DNA from: Acanthosepion pharaonis
Lineage: Eukaryota > Mollusca > Cephalopoda > Sepiida > Sepiidae
Assembly (NCBI GenBank): GCA_903632075.3
Contig: CAHIKZ030004296.1
Span: 1,566,001-1,630,000, forward strand
Length of the DNA stretch: 64,000 bases
Direction: 5' to 3'
The notes beneath the pieces were generated by a model that saw only the letters and a list, made by a program, of their open reading frames with translations, was not told the DNA's origin and did not search any database. Shown one piece after another: positions 49,701 to 53,002 of the stretch. A program made the position numbers and the translations under genes. How positions within the stretch are numbered: position 1 is the stretch's first letter; the number at the start of each line of letters is the position of its first letter.

Positions 49701-52657
49701 GGTTGACCTTTGCGATTGCCCCAAATGTGAGTGACTCAAGTGTGCTATTTCTAAGTGTGGGGTCAGTATTCGTATTCACTCCAATAGAGAAGCTGAAAAC
49801 AGATTTAAATTTTTTTTTTTAAATAGTAGAAAATTCCTTTAAGTAACTTGTAATGATGATGATCATCATACTCATACATACATACTTACACAAATTCAAA
49901 TTATACAACAACAAGCATTCATTGGACAATAAATCAACACTACTGTGTAATAGACAATTTATAAATCGCAGCTATGCGACAATTTTATAATCGCTATATT
50001 TTCATGTAATCGATTTTGTGCACATTTGGGAGAATCGGATCCCAAGAGCTTTCTCAGCTTAGTAAATATTTTTAGGAAATATCAGCTTCTAATTGGTCAA
50101 TAAACACACAAGTGGGCGTTGCAATCCACCCATGCACAATATATTTTTCCAGCGTGTGACTAAGTCAAGTTTCCTGCCAAGGCACTGTGAGCCTGTCATA
50201 TGATTACATTATCTATAAATAGCAAACACAAGTTTGCCTTTTTCTCTTTTTTCTCTATTCTTGCTGAAAAATGTAGTCCCAGAGAATTATTGTCTCGACC
50301 ATGCGGTCAGATGTTAAATAATATTTCATGCATTCACGTACGTACAGACTCTTACGAACTTTTCCAACCTACATTACAACATACAAACATTTTCCAACCT
50401 ACATTTTCCAAAATACAAACATTCACAAAAATATGAACATTCACCAAAGAAGAAACACAAATGTTCACACACAAACACAATGTTAACTGTCTATGTAATT
50501 TGTTGTTAACATTTGTTTTAATATATATCGGTCTTGTTTGTTTGTCTTCTTTATCTTCAGTTGGACTTAATTCAAGTCCAACATTCTCTTGTAGCAGGAA
50601 ATTTAAAAACACATTTTCTCTTCATCTTCACCCCCACCCCAGTCCTCTACAAGCTCGAATTTACATATCATTTGCATTTATGAAATGTGAATAACTCACT
50701 GATTTTTGATAATTTTTCAGTTAGAGTTGTTGAGAGGTAAGCTAAACAAATTTTGATATTTGATTTATAATTTCAAAAAAGAGTGCCAAAAATTTAATAA
50801 AACAAATTTTAGCGCTATTACACTTTCGGCAAACCACACAATTGGTTCATGTCATTCAGCAATGGGTTGCCCCAGGCACGACAGTCTGCAAACAGTTCTG
50901 TTTGTTATTGTTAATTATAATATTTAAATTAAAATTAAAATATAAATCTTGAGAAACAAAATCAATGTTTGTAAAAACCTAACACTAAGCGGGGGGGTAA
51001 TAGATGCCCAAATTTTGATTTAAATCTATAATTTCTTGGGGTGAATTGATGACTTTACAGTACTTCATTTGGAAAATGGTAACAAATAATATCCTTCAAA
51101 TTTTTTCCAAAAAAAGTCAGACAAATGTATATAAATCAACAATTAGATATTTACCTTTTTGGATGTTAACGACCAGAAATAATTGACTTATTCTTGCTCT
51201 TCTTGTCATACTTTACGGCCTTATTAATTCACTGCTGAACAATTTTCGCGCATTTATACAATTTTGGCCTAATTATGTCCCTCAACGAAATTAATACGTT
51301 TTTTTTTTCTTTTTTAATTTAAGAAGGGTTAAAGGGGTTAGGGTTAGGGTTAGGGGTTAAAAGGGTTAGGGTTAGGGAGTAAAGTTAGGGTTAGGGTTTT
51401 TTTTTCCAAGCTTTTAAGTTCCTTTAATTTAAGTAGGGTTAGGTTAGGGGTGAGCTTTTAAGTTCCTCTTACAATTGATTTAATTATTGTTTTTTATTTT
51501 CAATGTATAATATTAAAATGCTTTACTGTCCTATTTATTTTGTTCTTTTGTTATTTATAATTTATAAGTATTTTCTCGATATTTTCATATTTGAAAGTTA
51601 ACTTTCTTCTTTAAAAAGTACACTTATCAAACTTATTTTCATACATTTGAAAATTACTTTGTTATTCTTTTATTTGTCGATATTTTCATTTGAAAGTTAA
51701 ATTTCTTCTTAAAAAATATTTCTTGAAAGTTAAAAAGTTAATTTTACTTAAATTAAAAGAAAAAAAAAATTAATTTCGTTAGGGAGTAATTAGGCACAAA
51801 TTGTATAAATGCAAATCGTTCAGCAGTGAATGTCTCTCAATAAGGCCGTAAAGTATGACAAGAAGAGCGAGAATAAGTCCAAATTTCTGGTCGTTAACAT
51901 CCAAAAAGATAGGTTTCTTCAATATGAATCGTTGATTTGAGGAAAGCATATAATTTGCACGGAATTAAGATTATTTTGGAAAAATTTAAAACGTTATTAG
52001 CTCTGTGAGCATTAAAATACATTTACCCTTCATTTTGGGACGAATTATCAGAAAAAGATCCCATACATATTTTATTGAAAAAACTTTCCAACATCATTTG
52101 TAAAAGATGAAAAAAGGGTGTGAGCGAAATAGCCCCCCCACACACACACACACACATCAATATTTCCACAAAGTTTTCTAATAAATAACCTAACCAGTAT
52201 GAAATTGAATGCATTCATTTAAAAATAACTACTGAACATTTCGTTTGAGACGGATTGATTTTTTTCGGAAAAAAAAAACATTCATTTTTTTAGTAAAAAA
52301 AAAAAACTAATTATTATTACTTTTTATTGATTAAATTAAAATAGTGTAATTTTCTTTAAAGTTTAAAACGCTGCTAAAAAAAATTATAGATACGCTTGCA
52401 AAAATAAAAATAAATTTTAGAATTTAAATTATATAAAAAATAGGAATTCATATTACTTACAAACGGCCGTGAAGTTCTGAAGTCAAAGACGTTTTCGATT
52501 TTTTCTTATCGCTAACAAAATCGATAAAATTCTGTTTTTCCTTCTTAAAAGAAACTAAAACCGGGTTTGTTTTGATGGAATGAATAGAATCATAAAAACT
52601 ACAAGGATGTTGCTTCATAACTGCTTTAGCAGCTGCATTTTGTAAATTCGATGCCAT
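2003..52657 (-). CDS. CFAP54: CFAP54 (cilia and flagella associated protein 54), 5' part, exons 1-17
   Basis: CFAP54 is a large structural protein of the C1d projection of the axonemal central pair, needed for normal beating of motile cilia and flagella. Seventeen minus-strand exons join in phase to about 842 codons from an ATG at 52657. Recognisable family stretches are FYDS..TNPVL.SF in exon 1, FEIWNKYQSLLSQDYY in exon 2, the exon 4-6 block ending VLEYLVWACMCLENSLPLLS, MALMIFRRAVFETRKK in exon 7, WPRTQTEKLIMEMFD in exon 8 and LARLAFCYEQWDIFDSF in exon 11. This is the N-terminal CFAP54/DUF4486-type helical-repeat region. No signal peptide or membrane segment is seen, as expected for an axonemal protein. 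Family members are usually near 3000 residues, so the remaining exons lie left of position 1. No exon carries a frameshift or internal stop. The family is recognised from memory of conserved blocks, not from a search. Confidence 0.9.
2172..5174. other. CFAP54 intron 16
   Basis: AT-rich. It contains a (CA)n(TA)n microsatellite at 2916-2969. No coding or transposon remains were recognised in the rest. Confidence 0.55.
2916..2969. repeat. (CA)n(TA)n microsatellite
   Basis: A CA run passes directly into a pure TA run of about 36 bp. Confidence 0.95.
5175..5392 (-). CDS. CFAP54: CFAP54 exon 16
   Basis: Residues 714-786 (218 nt, phase 1 to 0). The acceptor is TTTATTTATCAG and the donor AAG/GTAAGG. 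It encodes a Ser/Glu-rich linker (NYTSDEELSASSAC) and then a helix, KSKKEMLKIAKSALETTLEQ. It is separated from exon 15 by a 9-kb intron containing the gypsy insertion. Confidence 0.85.
5393..6181. other. CFAP54 intron 15, part flanking the LTR element
   Basis: AT-rich intron sequence with a (TA)n run at 6076-6120 and a short (GT)n. It ends with the ATTAG target duplication at 6177-6181. No gene seen. Confidence 0.55.
6182..6314 (-). repeat. 3' LTR of the gypsy element
   Basis: 133 bp, plus-strand ends TGTACAGT and CTCTACA, identical by eye to the copy at 10939-11071. On the sense strand it contains a TATAAATA box, leaving only about 50 bp for R and U5. Confidence 0.96.
6315..6330 (-). other. 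Polypurine tract
   Basis: The sense strand reads TAGGAGGGGGGGACA immediately before the 3' LTR, the expected plus-strand primer site of an LTR retrotransposon. Confidence 0.75.
6443..7985 (-). pseudogene. pol, integrase part
   Basis: The N-terminal linker (7567-7794) leads into a zinc-binding module whose CRKC pair is visible at the start of 7250-7570. The catalytic core follows: TDLFDMHGKSYMVYADRYTG carries the first Asp, and SNGRAELAVKTAKR in 6443-7213 carries the Glu. The segment with the second Asp (7213-7265) is out of frame because of an extra T and a missing G about 45 bp apart. The tail has a QVQNQEGPYPRRWTKTGRVV-type chromodomain-free C-terminus and a proline-rich end. Another frame change lies near 7567. 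Confidence 0.88.
7989..8456 (-). pseudogene. pol, RNase H part
   Basis: RNase H-like domain with TDYSKTGIGYFLFQKH, EGEALALIYGLES and VTVDHQPLVKIFSD, which supply the acidic residues of the family. It is separated from the reverse transcriptase by frame changes at about 8457 and about 8350 (a GGGG-TAAAA context). It ends prematurely after a further indel near 8020. It would degrade the RNA strand during reverse transcription. Confidence 0.87.
8457..10022 (-). pseudogene. pol, protease and reverse transcriptase part
   Basis: The frame opens about 47 nt before the gag stop. A retropepsin with an intact ADTGAQ active site lies near 9730-9760. The reverse transcriptase follows: DVALGIIEPV, WCSRMVVAPKKDGSPRRTVD, then APQGFHASGDGY and CVDDTLLWDG. 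The central catalytic motif is VDD, as usual in this group. A TGA at 8964-8966 interrupts the reverse transcriptase between the RRTVD and DAWNGYHSLP segments, in frame on both sides, so it is a point nonsense change or a base-call error. The frame is lost again at 8457 after a CCCCC run. Confidence 0.9.
9976..10883 (-). pseudogene. gag of the gypsy element (one frameshift)
   Basis: It starts MEMASGQQGGSEQYLQLVQQ, with an N-terminal coiled-coil-like Gln/Glu stretch. It continues through a capsid-like region with a conserved gag segment (QNEGESLTHFLARLRSQ). A one-base loss near 10245-10255 ends the first frame at a TAG (10251), and the reading resumes to a nucleocapsid part with a zinc-knuckle-like CDGCGKTAH...NC. 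The gag stop at 9976 overlaps the start of the pol frame (10022) by about 47 nt, consistent with the usual frameshift fusion. The product would be the structural polyprotein that packages element RNA. No envelope gene follows pol. Confidence 0.88.
10920..10938 (-). other. Primer binding site
   Basis: Directly after the 5' LTR the sense strand reads TGGTGCTGTGAACAGGATT. TGG pairs with the CCA end of a tRNA, and the following GCTGTGA resembles a tRNA-His acceptor with one change. The tRNA identity is not certain. Confidence 0.6.
10939..11071 (-). repeat. 5' LTR of the gypsy element
   Basis: The partner 133-bp LTR. It is followed on the sense strand by a primer binding site and then gag. The TATAAATA promoter motif is retained. 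Confidence 0.96.
11077..14376. other. CFAP54 intron 15, remainder
   Basis: AT-rich intron sequence. It holds three copies of a local 70-80-bp direct repeat (about 12540-12612, 12829-12900, 13418-13490; shared core GTCAAATCTGAGTAAAATAA in the first two) and a 22-bp minisatellite next to exon 15. Nothing else recognised. Confidence 0.55.
14077..14282. repeat. 22-bp minisatellite with alternating variants
   Basis: About nine copies of CATAATTTRATAAACCTTACTC. The R position alternates G,A,G,A,G,A,G,A,A, so the true unit is a 44-bp dimer. It lies about 95 bp past the exon 15 donor. Confidence 0.95.
14377..14527 (-). CDS. CFAP54: CFAP54 exon 15
   Basis: Residues 664-713 plus one base (151 nt). 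The acceptor is TTTTCTTTGTAG and the donor ACAG/GTAAAC. It encodes WLHILDITLHVMCWCGMA then LMEVAMRLALLLETSAS, matching the family block that follows the LLLW.K segment. It must start in phase 0 because the other frames contain stops. Confidence 0.88.
14995..15440 (-). pseudogene. Tc1-like transposase relic
   Basis: Minus-strand translation gives the C-terminal catalytic part of a Tc1/mariner transposase: NSSTFIDFLKTNNQAWFKK, KIVFMHNNAPAPAANASIES and NDKFMECPDLSPIKGTW. The family has D in the MxDNAPxH motif and D in SPDLNPIE; the first is changed to N here and the second motif is damaged. Several stops show that it is dead. It lies antisense-neutral inside a CFAP54 intron, on the gene's own strand. 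Confidence 0.72.
16018..16200. repeat. (GATA)n microsatellite, partly degenerate
   Basis: About 17 perfect GATA units to 16085, then AAAT repeats and two copies of a GGATAGGTATGAACAATATT unit. Confidence 0.95.
16385..16690 (+). repeat. tRNA-derived SINE with hammerhead-like tail
   Basis: It has RNA polymerase III boxes A (TGGCCCAGTGG) and B (GTTCAATACC) about 55 bp apart. The tail carries CTGAAGAAGGCC...GGCCGAAA, which matches a hammerhead ribozyme core layout (CUGANGA, a stem, GAAA). It is probably copied from a longer retroelement's 3' end. Confidence 0.65.
18483..18623 (-). CDS. CFAP54: CFAP54 exon 14, donor uncertain
   Basis: Residues 617-663. The acceptor is GTCTCTTCAG; a second in-frame one lies at 18614. 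The conserved core is VDLDLVVDAVLLLWNKSKV. Exon 15 requires phase 0 here. The only in-frame GT in the right place is the weak TTT/GTCTCA ending at 18483. A GC donor after 18492 (AAA/GCAGGG) is the alternative. A better GTAAAT site a few codons earlier is in the wrong phase for exon 15. Confidence 0.75.
18624..19845. other. CFAP54 intron 13
   Basis: Contains a (TA)n(CA)n run at 18978-19012 and moderately GC-rich repeat-like sequence at 19085-19235 of unknown family. No gene seen. Confidence 0.5.
19846..19928 (-). CDS. CFAP54: CFAP54 exon 13
   Basis: Residues 589-616 (83 nt). The acceptor TTTCACTTTAAG is the only one that keeps the frame open; the nearby CACAG would give a stop. The donor is ACT/GTAAGT. 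It encodes HSGSKINGDDLIPLAQVLNS and ends VLMEKFT. Confidence 0.78.
21130..21480 (+). pseudogene. mariner transposase relic
   Basis: Plus-strand frames show the catalytic half of a mariner-type transposase: KTVMVLGVMGNERDVMPPHF and FSQSLRVNAADY, then an NSAPSH version of the DSAPxH motif with the catalytic Asp lost. Multiple stops and frameshifts are present. Confidence 0.7.
21595..21770. repeat. Degenerate tandem repeat
   Basis: About four imperfect copies of a unit of roughly 40-50 bp based on ATAGTGATCTGAATAG and AGAGGATAGACTA. Confidence 0.6.
21836..21912. repeat. Compound (TA)n/(GATA)n/(GT)n microsatellite
   Basis: TA, GAGA, GATA and GT runs follow each other without unique sequence between them. 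Confidence 0.9.
22775..22952 (-). CDS. CFAP54: CFAP54 exon 12
   Basis: Residues 530-588 plus one base (178 nt). The acceptor is CACTTCCTAG and the donor A/GTAAGT. It encodes SWDVKSLEILSAIERIVSG followed by a basic RKRRKSQ tract and a Ser/Thr-rich linker. The linker is probably disordered. Confidence 0.85.
22953..24030. other. CFAP54 intron 11
   Basis: Contains a (TA)n microsatellite at 23138-23172. The rest is AT-rich with nothing recognised. Confidence 0.5.
24031..24131 (-). CDS. CFAP54: CFAP54 exon 11
   Basis: Residues 496-529 (101 nt, phase 1 to 0). The acceptor is TCTATTTCAG and the donor AAG/GTATTT. It encodes DNRIPVRAVFQLARLAFCYE then QWDIFDSFAEPLK, a repeat-like motif that recurs through CFAP54. 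Confidence 0.9.
24265..24560 (+). pseudogene. RTE-like LINE 3' fragment
   Basis: The plus strand reads a degraded C-terminus of a LINE reverse transcriptase: EMWFYRSILRIP, KEVLRKKVTNRTVLLRIRKS and the tail ending in a CKWM-like V*MDGRT segment. The same tail appears at 37190-37420. Several stops. Confidence 0.7.
25310..25560 (+). repeat. tRNA-derived SINE
   Basis: Box A-like TGGTGTAATGG and box B GTTCAAATTCC. It is followed by the family body (CCCTTGGGAAGGGTATGAA, ACTATGGGTTAAATAG) also seen at 26580-26740, 33965-35700 and in inverted form at 63010-63190. Confidence 0.75.
25740..26200 (-). pseudogene. RTE-like LINE reverse transcriptase fragment
   Basis: The minus strand encodes the thumb/C-terminal region of a LINE reverse transcriptase: KGLNINSKKTECMSVSK, YKLQIGGTRIKQVQQIKYLG, SILIVDRKCDTEIQRFIGI and LYGSE, after which the frame breaks. 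A paralogous fragment lies at 43505-43690 and a plus-strand one at 36480-36825. Confidence 0.8.
26357..26482 (-). CDS. CFAP54: CFAP54 exon 10, start uncertain
   Basis: Residues 454-495 plus one base. The donor ACAG/GTATGA and the frame through LIQVPILSGCHYFDT are firm. The phase needed from exon 9 allows an acceptor at 26482 (CGTACAG/GAACG), inside a 5S rRNA-derived SINE lying antisense to the gene; the first dozen residues would then be SINE-derived. A second phase-compatible acceptor (TTGATAG/CA) would start the exon at 26422 and leave the SINE in the intron. Confidence 0.7.
26449..26740 (+). repeat. 5S rRNA/tRNA hybrid SINE
   Basis: The first part follows the 5S rRNA gene from its 5' region (ACAGCCACATCAC...TGAAACAC) through GATCACCAAAGTTAAGC, AGATGGGTGACCACTTG and the 3' end (CAAATGCTGTAAGC). 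It is then joined to a tRNA-derived half with GGTGGTGTAATGG. A second copy is at 63010-63305 on the other strand. The 5S head overlaps the predicted 5' end of CFAP54 exon 10. Confidence 0.85.
26483..27050. other. CFAP54 intron 9
   Basis: Mostly the 5S SINE (to 26740). The remaining 300 bp holds nothing recognised. Confidence 0.55.
27051..27164 (-). CDS. CFAP54: CFAP54 exon 9
   Basis: Residues 416-453 plus one base (114 nt). The acceptor is TTTCTTGTAG and the donor GCAG/GTAAGA. It starts with a polar linker (NSVSGTTSKKSKKDQPV) and ends NLIDTEETTLMELATA. The linker is not conserved, so support comes from phase, splice sites and the open frame. Confidence 0.8.
27390..27690 (+). repeat. Jockey/CR1-like LINE 3' end
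   Basis: It carries the typical C-terminal codons for a SHTSxLWNSLP-like motif (CACATCTCACTTGTGGAACT) and the common 3' UTR ending in TAGTGGC...GGGGTGAAATG. The same tail occurs at 36030-36250 and 63360-63690. Confidence 0.65.
28890..29175. repeat. Dispersed repeat of unknown family
   Basis: It shares the motif CCCACATTAAAC plus CCTTGTGTCACA and a GTGAGTAAATACC end with 54210-54400, and in inverted form with each unit of the tandem array at 61285-62400. No coding potential seen. Confidence 0.5.
30696..30894 (-). CDS. CFAP54: CFAP54 exon 8
   Basis: Residues 350-415 plus one base (199 nt). The acceptor is TTTATTCTCAG and the donor TCAG/GTAAAG. It encodes VTWPRTQTEKLIMEMFD, then AQILAILESLNNSRQRIVQ and ELFLAAKEILSG, a characteristic CFAP54 stretch. 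Confidence 0.92.
31800..32145. repeat. 28-bp minisatellite
   Basis: About 12 degenerate copies of a unit like GGTCCAAAAGAAATGCACAG plus TACAGGGT. Both reading frames on the minus strand stay open by repeat structure only. Confidence 0.9.
32190..32221. repeat. (AAT)n microsatellite
   Basis: About ten AAT units touching the exon 7 donor site. Confidence 0.9.
32227..32328 (-). CDS. CFAP54: CFAP54 exon 7
   Basis: Residues 316-349 (102 nt). The acceptor is TTTCTGTAG and the donor AAT/GTGAGT. It encodes MALMIFRRAVFETRKKHR and a basic continuation ending IKDYLN. The leading Met is an internal codon following exon 6. The donor abuts an (AAT)n run at about 32190-32220. Confidence 0.9.
33965..35700 (+). 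repeat. tRNA-derived SINE interrupted by a solo LTR
   Basis: The left half (33965-34080) has box A-like TGGAGTAATGG and box B GTTCAAGTTCC. The right half (35432-about 35700) continues the SINE body with GTATGAATCCATCTCTTCTCC and AACTATGGATAAAATAGC. Joining the halves restores the order seen at 25310-25560. Confidence 0.75.
34081..35431. mobile_element. Solo LTR nested in a SINE
   Basis: A 1351-bp insert starting TGTTATGAATG and ending GGCATATGACA (TG...CA ends). It is flanked by the 4-bp duplication GTAT (34077-34080 and 35432-35435) within an otherwise continuous SINE. It has no coding domains but an internal purine-rich tandem duplication at 34560-34820. The structure fits a solo LTR left by recombination between the two LTRs of an element. 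Confidence 0.7.
35797..36260 (+). pseudogene. Jockey/CR1-like LINE, internally deleted
   Basis: Plus-strand reading: MGVPQGFILGSTLFLIFIND then SQLGIYADDITIYCCL, i.e. reverse transcriptase motifs with the catalytic YADD intact. After the stop at 36014 the sequence jumps to the element's 3' end, with a TTGTGGAACTCTCTTCTGGC segment and 3' UTR, so the thumb and connection are missing. Short 5'-truncated and deleted copies are usual for LINEs. Confidence 0.82.
36400..37420 (+). pseudogene. RTE-like LINE reverse transcriptase C-terminus, split by an insertion
   Basis: The first part (36480-36825) shows KLVEKFNYLHSVITDDGK, CNTEIRRCLGIVKNILKK and LLYSNEYWTVLSQIKKR. The second (37190-37420) shows KEVLRKIRTIKKLTNI, VKYLGHIMRKEGLENLELT and a basic end. 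About 360 bp without similarity to the family lies between them. The parts run in the expected order on one strand. Confidence 0.8.
37677..37940 (-). CDS. CFAP54: CFAP54 exon 6
   Basis: Residues 228-315 (264 nt, phase 0 to 0). The acceptor is TTATTTTCAG and the donor AAG/GTAATG. This is the best-conserved exon in the window: VLEYLVWACMCLENSLPLLS, then FLTWRSTLYMAVCYCYWDS and EAFARRALCKISDLWQIE. It matches the TPR-like helical core of CFAP54. Confidence 0.93.
38820..39400 (-). pseudogene. Tc1-like transposase relic
   Basis: Minus-strand frames contain WKLVLWNDETKIEFCWN, the first catalytic Asp motif of Tc1-type transposases (usually W.DE.K...F). It is preceded by an HTH-like N-terminal part (KMTKTLLAGAVILSSFSDGK) and followed by a decayed core. 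Stops and frameshifts are frequent. Confidence 0.65.
39478..39630. repeat. Trinucleotide array with (GTT)n/(ATC)n blocks
   Basis: Alternating GTTGTTGTTG and ATCATCATCATC blocks, three to four rounds of about 45 bp. GTTGATC/GATCAAC junctions could fold back. Confidence 0.85.
40210..40268 (-). CDS. CFAP54: CFAP54 exon 5
   Basis: Short exon (59 nt), residues 208-227: TIHTYTICQEMMLHGHSPK after the shared Cys codon. The acceptor is AATGCCAG and the donor AAG/GTAACG. Phase 1 in and 0 out match both neighbours. Confidence 0.87.
40269..41605. other. CFAP54 intron 4
   Basis: 40590-41145 is strongly pyrimidine-rich on the plus strand (long TTC/CCT-rich stretch). No gene or transposon was recognised. 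A small (AAT)-rich patch lies near 41385-41420. Confidence 0.5.
41606..41777 (-). CDS. CFAP54: CFAP54 exon 4
   Basis: Residues 151-207 plus one base. The acceptor is TTTTTCCTAG and the donor T/GTATGTAA. It encodes IQALIGKYICRFYS, then CLHILSLLRVLSQILLPCEN and WCWLLYN, a conserved segment of the N-terminal domain. The one-base overhang is completed by GC at the start of exon 5. Confidence 0.88.
41778..43169. other. CFAP54 intron 3
   Basis: AT-rich, with short TG/CA-rich sequence near 42770-42820. Nothing recognised. Confidence 0.5.
43170..43316 (-). CDS. CFAP54: CFAP54 exon 3
   Basis: Residues 102-150, phase 0 to 0 (147 nt). The acceptor is TCTCTTCAG and the donor ACT/GTAAGT. The exon continues the helical block with EYSLALSLCFDRLLYEL and ends FPNGLEADTTILT. 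Its first residues follow directly from the FLVEQK of exon 2, as in the family. Confidence 0.9.
43317..44791. other. CFAP54 intron 2
   Basis: Contains a LINE fragment (43505-43690), homopolymers (G10 near 43546; a T9-G10 junction near 44005-44024) and repeat-like sequence at 44030-44330 of unknown family. Confidence 0.5.
43505..43690 (-). pseudogene. RTE-like LINE fragment
   Basis: Colinear with 26030-26170: the same KKGL.I..K.TECM-type region and the same CTTTCTTC-rich run (AGTCCTTTCTTCTCGCTTCC). Decayed by homopolymer and point changes. Confidence 0.6.
44792..44897 (-). CDS. CFAP54: CFAP54 exon 2
   Basis: Residues 66-101. The acceptor TTTTTCACAG completes a Leu codon split across intron 1, and the donor is AAG/GTAAGA. 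It encodes the highly conserved FEIWNKYQSLLSQDYY and LLEIGNFLVEQK blocks. The 106-nt exon restores phase 0. Confidence 0.9.
45141..45223 (-). tRNA. Class II tRNA-like gene, probably pseudogene or SINE head
   Basis: It folds as a full cloverleaf of 83 nt: a perfect 7-bp acceptor stem (TCCTCTG/CAGAGGA), D arm GCC...GGC, a perfect 5-bp anticodon stem (TGTCA/TGACA), a long variable arm (TTCC...GGA) and a perfect T stem ACAGG/CCTGT around TTCGATT. Boxes A and B are good. The 14-nt variable arm and the GCCAAATCAGTTAAAGGC D arm are of Ser/Leu type. The anticodon loop GGCTATA lacks U33 and shows CTA at the anticodon place, so a normal decoding role is doubtful. Confidence 0.55.
45345..45431. repeat. 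27-bp inverted repeat
   Basis: Arms AATGGACAAAGTCCAACAAT (45346 on) and its complement at 45405-45431, with one mismatch in 27 bp and a 33-bp loop. The right arm touches a (TA)n run. Confidence 0.85.
45432..45486. repeat. (TA)n microsatellite
   Basis: An almost pure AT run of about 50 bp. Confidence 0.95.
45845..45905 (+). pseudogene. mariner transposase N-terminus, left part of a split copy
   Basis: Reads MTQFTPSEIWKCHAVLLAS, the start of a mariner-type transposase. The rest resumes at 46977 after about 1.07 kb of inserted DNA. About 38 bp (GAAATTTGGAAATGTCATGC and onward) is present on both sides. Confidence 0.7.
45972..46016. repeat. (GT)n microsatellite
   Basis: An uninterrupted TG run of about 35-40 bp. 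Confidence 0.95.
46136..46690. mobile_element. Penelope-like fragment with inverted ends
   Basis: Arms of about 120 bp (46136-46257 and 46567-46690) are near-perfect inverted copies. Between them the plus strand reads FFWHLKEMNKAPKVKWKI then CPLCIHEK-like PFPLCIHEKLHII, the C-terminal end of a GIY-YIG-type Penelope-like retroelement protein (inference). The right arm continues that reading (DETELDTLIQF after a frame slip), so both arms are copies of the element's 3' end, one inverted. Confidence 0.55.
46685..46740. repeat. (AT)n microsatellite
   Basis: A pure AT run of about 45 bp with a short AC end. Confidence 0.95.
46977..47590 (+). pseudogene. mariner transposase, main part
   Basis: The N-terminal HTH region NISESLEVNLRTVQRIQKEL is followed by a deletion. 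Then come PWVKRVAARRP, a frame-shifted DSAPC-type catalytic motif, and the C-terminus FDYYVWGAVKRETNKIPCNT, LKARMLAAFTSLNKETI with a FRRFQSHLVAVVEDNGNFI end. The third catalytic Asp is present in CNHFDYYVWG. The central part with the first Asp is missing, and there are at least two frameshifts. Confidence 0.82.
48226..49450 (-). pseudogene. Jockey/CR1-like LINE 3' fragment
   Basis: Minus-strand translation of 48900-49450 gives DWKDYIESI-like sequence, LLYIYKSTIHPCYEYCCFI, SGAPAIYLEILDKIQRRISN and FDLASQLQSFSHHHNVAFLC. This is the standard C-terminal region of Jockey/CR1-type LINE reverse transcriptases. Stops interrupt it. The downstream 48226-48700 section is shared with 62483-62900 (about 80% by eye). 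Confidence 0.72.
49460..51154. other. Intron 1 segment with TATA-containing, LTR-like sequence
   Basis: 49660-49800 is comparatively GC-rich with no family assigned. 50205-50225 contains TATAAATAG, and GTTGGACTT...AAGTCCAAC at 50559-50581 is a perfect 9-bp inverted repeat. Short repeats of TTTCCAACCTACATT and ACAAACATTC lie at 50360-50450. It could be part of an old LTR, but no second end or target duplication was found. Confidence 0.35.
51155..51908. mobile_element. Fold-back element carrying telomeric repeats
   Basis: Inverted arms of about 150-170 bp: left 51155-51325, right 51735-51908, both with CTTTTTGGATGTTAACGACC at the outer end, CTTGTCATACTTTACGGCC inside, and the CAACGAAATTAAT/AACGAAATTA inner part. 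The central part contains TTAGGG telomeric repeats and a partial duplication. No coding sequence. It would be a non-autonomous DNA element. Confidence 0.8.
51328..51455 (+). repeat. Interstitial telomeric repeats (TTAGGG)n
   Basis: About nine TTAGGG units with slightly altered ones (TTAAAGG, GAGTAAAG). A shorter second block, AGTAGGGTTAGGTTAGGGG, lies at 51432-51450. Both blocks are bordered by TTTAATTTAAG and AGCTTTTAAGTTCCT, which shows an internal duplication. Confidence 0.92.
52461..52657 (-). CDS. CFAP54: CFAP54 exon 1 (start codon)
   Basis: Residues 1-65 plus two bases of codon 66. It starts MASNLQNAAAKAVMKQH and contains FYDSIHSIKTNPVLVSF, the typical N-terminal CFAP54 block, followed by a lysine-rich stretch. 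The donor is TT/GTAAGT. This ATG is the only one in frame ahead of the conserved block. The sequence just upstream is AT-rich and shows no acceptor. Confidence 0.88.
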
Positions 52658-52796
52658 TCTTTTATAAGCACTTTTTCCGTCTTCACACGGTTGAGATAAT
52701 TTTCTTATTTAAACGATCTTCATAAAAAAAAAACAAAACAAAATGAGAGATGCATTAGCAATCAAAACATTACAAAAGTCCGCCATAGAAGCATCT

Positions 52797-52809
52797 GTTG
52801 CTAGGTTAC
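52797..52809 (-). promoter_or_regulatory. RFX X-box 1
   Basis: On the CFAP54 sense strand this reads GTAACCTAGCAAC, a full match to the X-box consensus GTNRCC-N1-RGYAAC bound by RFX factors, the main regulators of ciliary genes. It lies about 140 bp upstream of the CFAP54 ATG. Confidence 0.75.
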
Positions 52810-52988
52810 GAAAAGACAAAGTTTTTATTCGTAGACTTTGTTTCGTATTTTAATAATTTAATTAGAAAAAAGGTGTATTTTAATTTATTTTAATTGCATT
52901 TTATAACATTTATAATTAAATGTATTCTTTTAATTTTCTTTATACTGTAATGTTTAAATATACAAATAAAAAATAACGTTAAGTTCAA

Positions 52989-53002
52989 GTTACCATAGCA
53001 AC
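52989..53002 (+). promoter_or_regulatory. RFX X-box 2
   Basis: GTTACCATAGCAAC is a perfect palindromic X-box (GTNRCC-AT-RGYAAC), about 332-345 bp upstream of the CFAP54 start codon. Together with the nearer site it forms a two-site ciliary promoter. The stretch 52658-53030 is therefore the likely promoter and 5' UTR region. Confidence 0.78.

Larger units (their letters stand above)
44898..52460. other. CFAP54 intron 1
   Basis: A 7.6-kb first intron with several nested insertions, listed separately (tRNA-like gene, mariner split by a Penelope-like insert, LINE fragment, fold-back with telomeric repeats). 47600-48220 holds nothing recognised. Confidence 0.6.
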
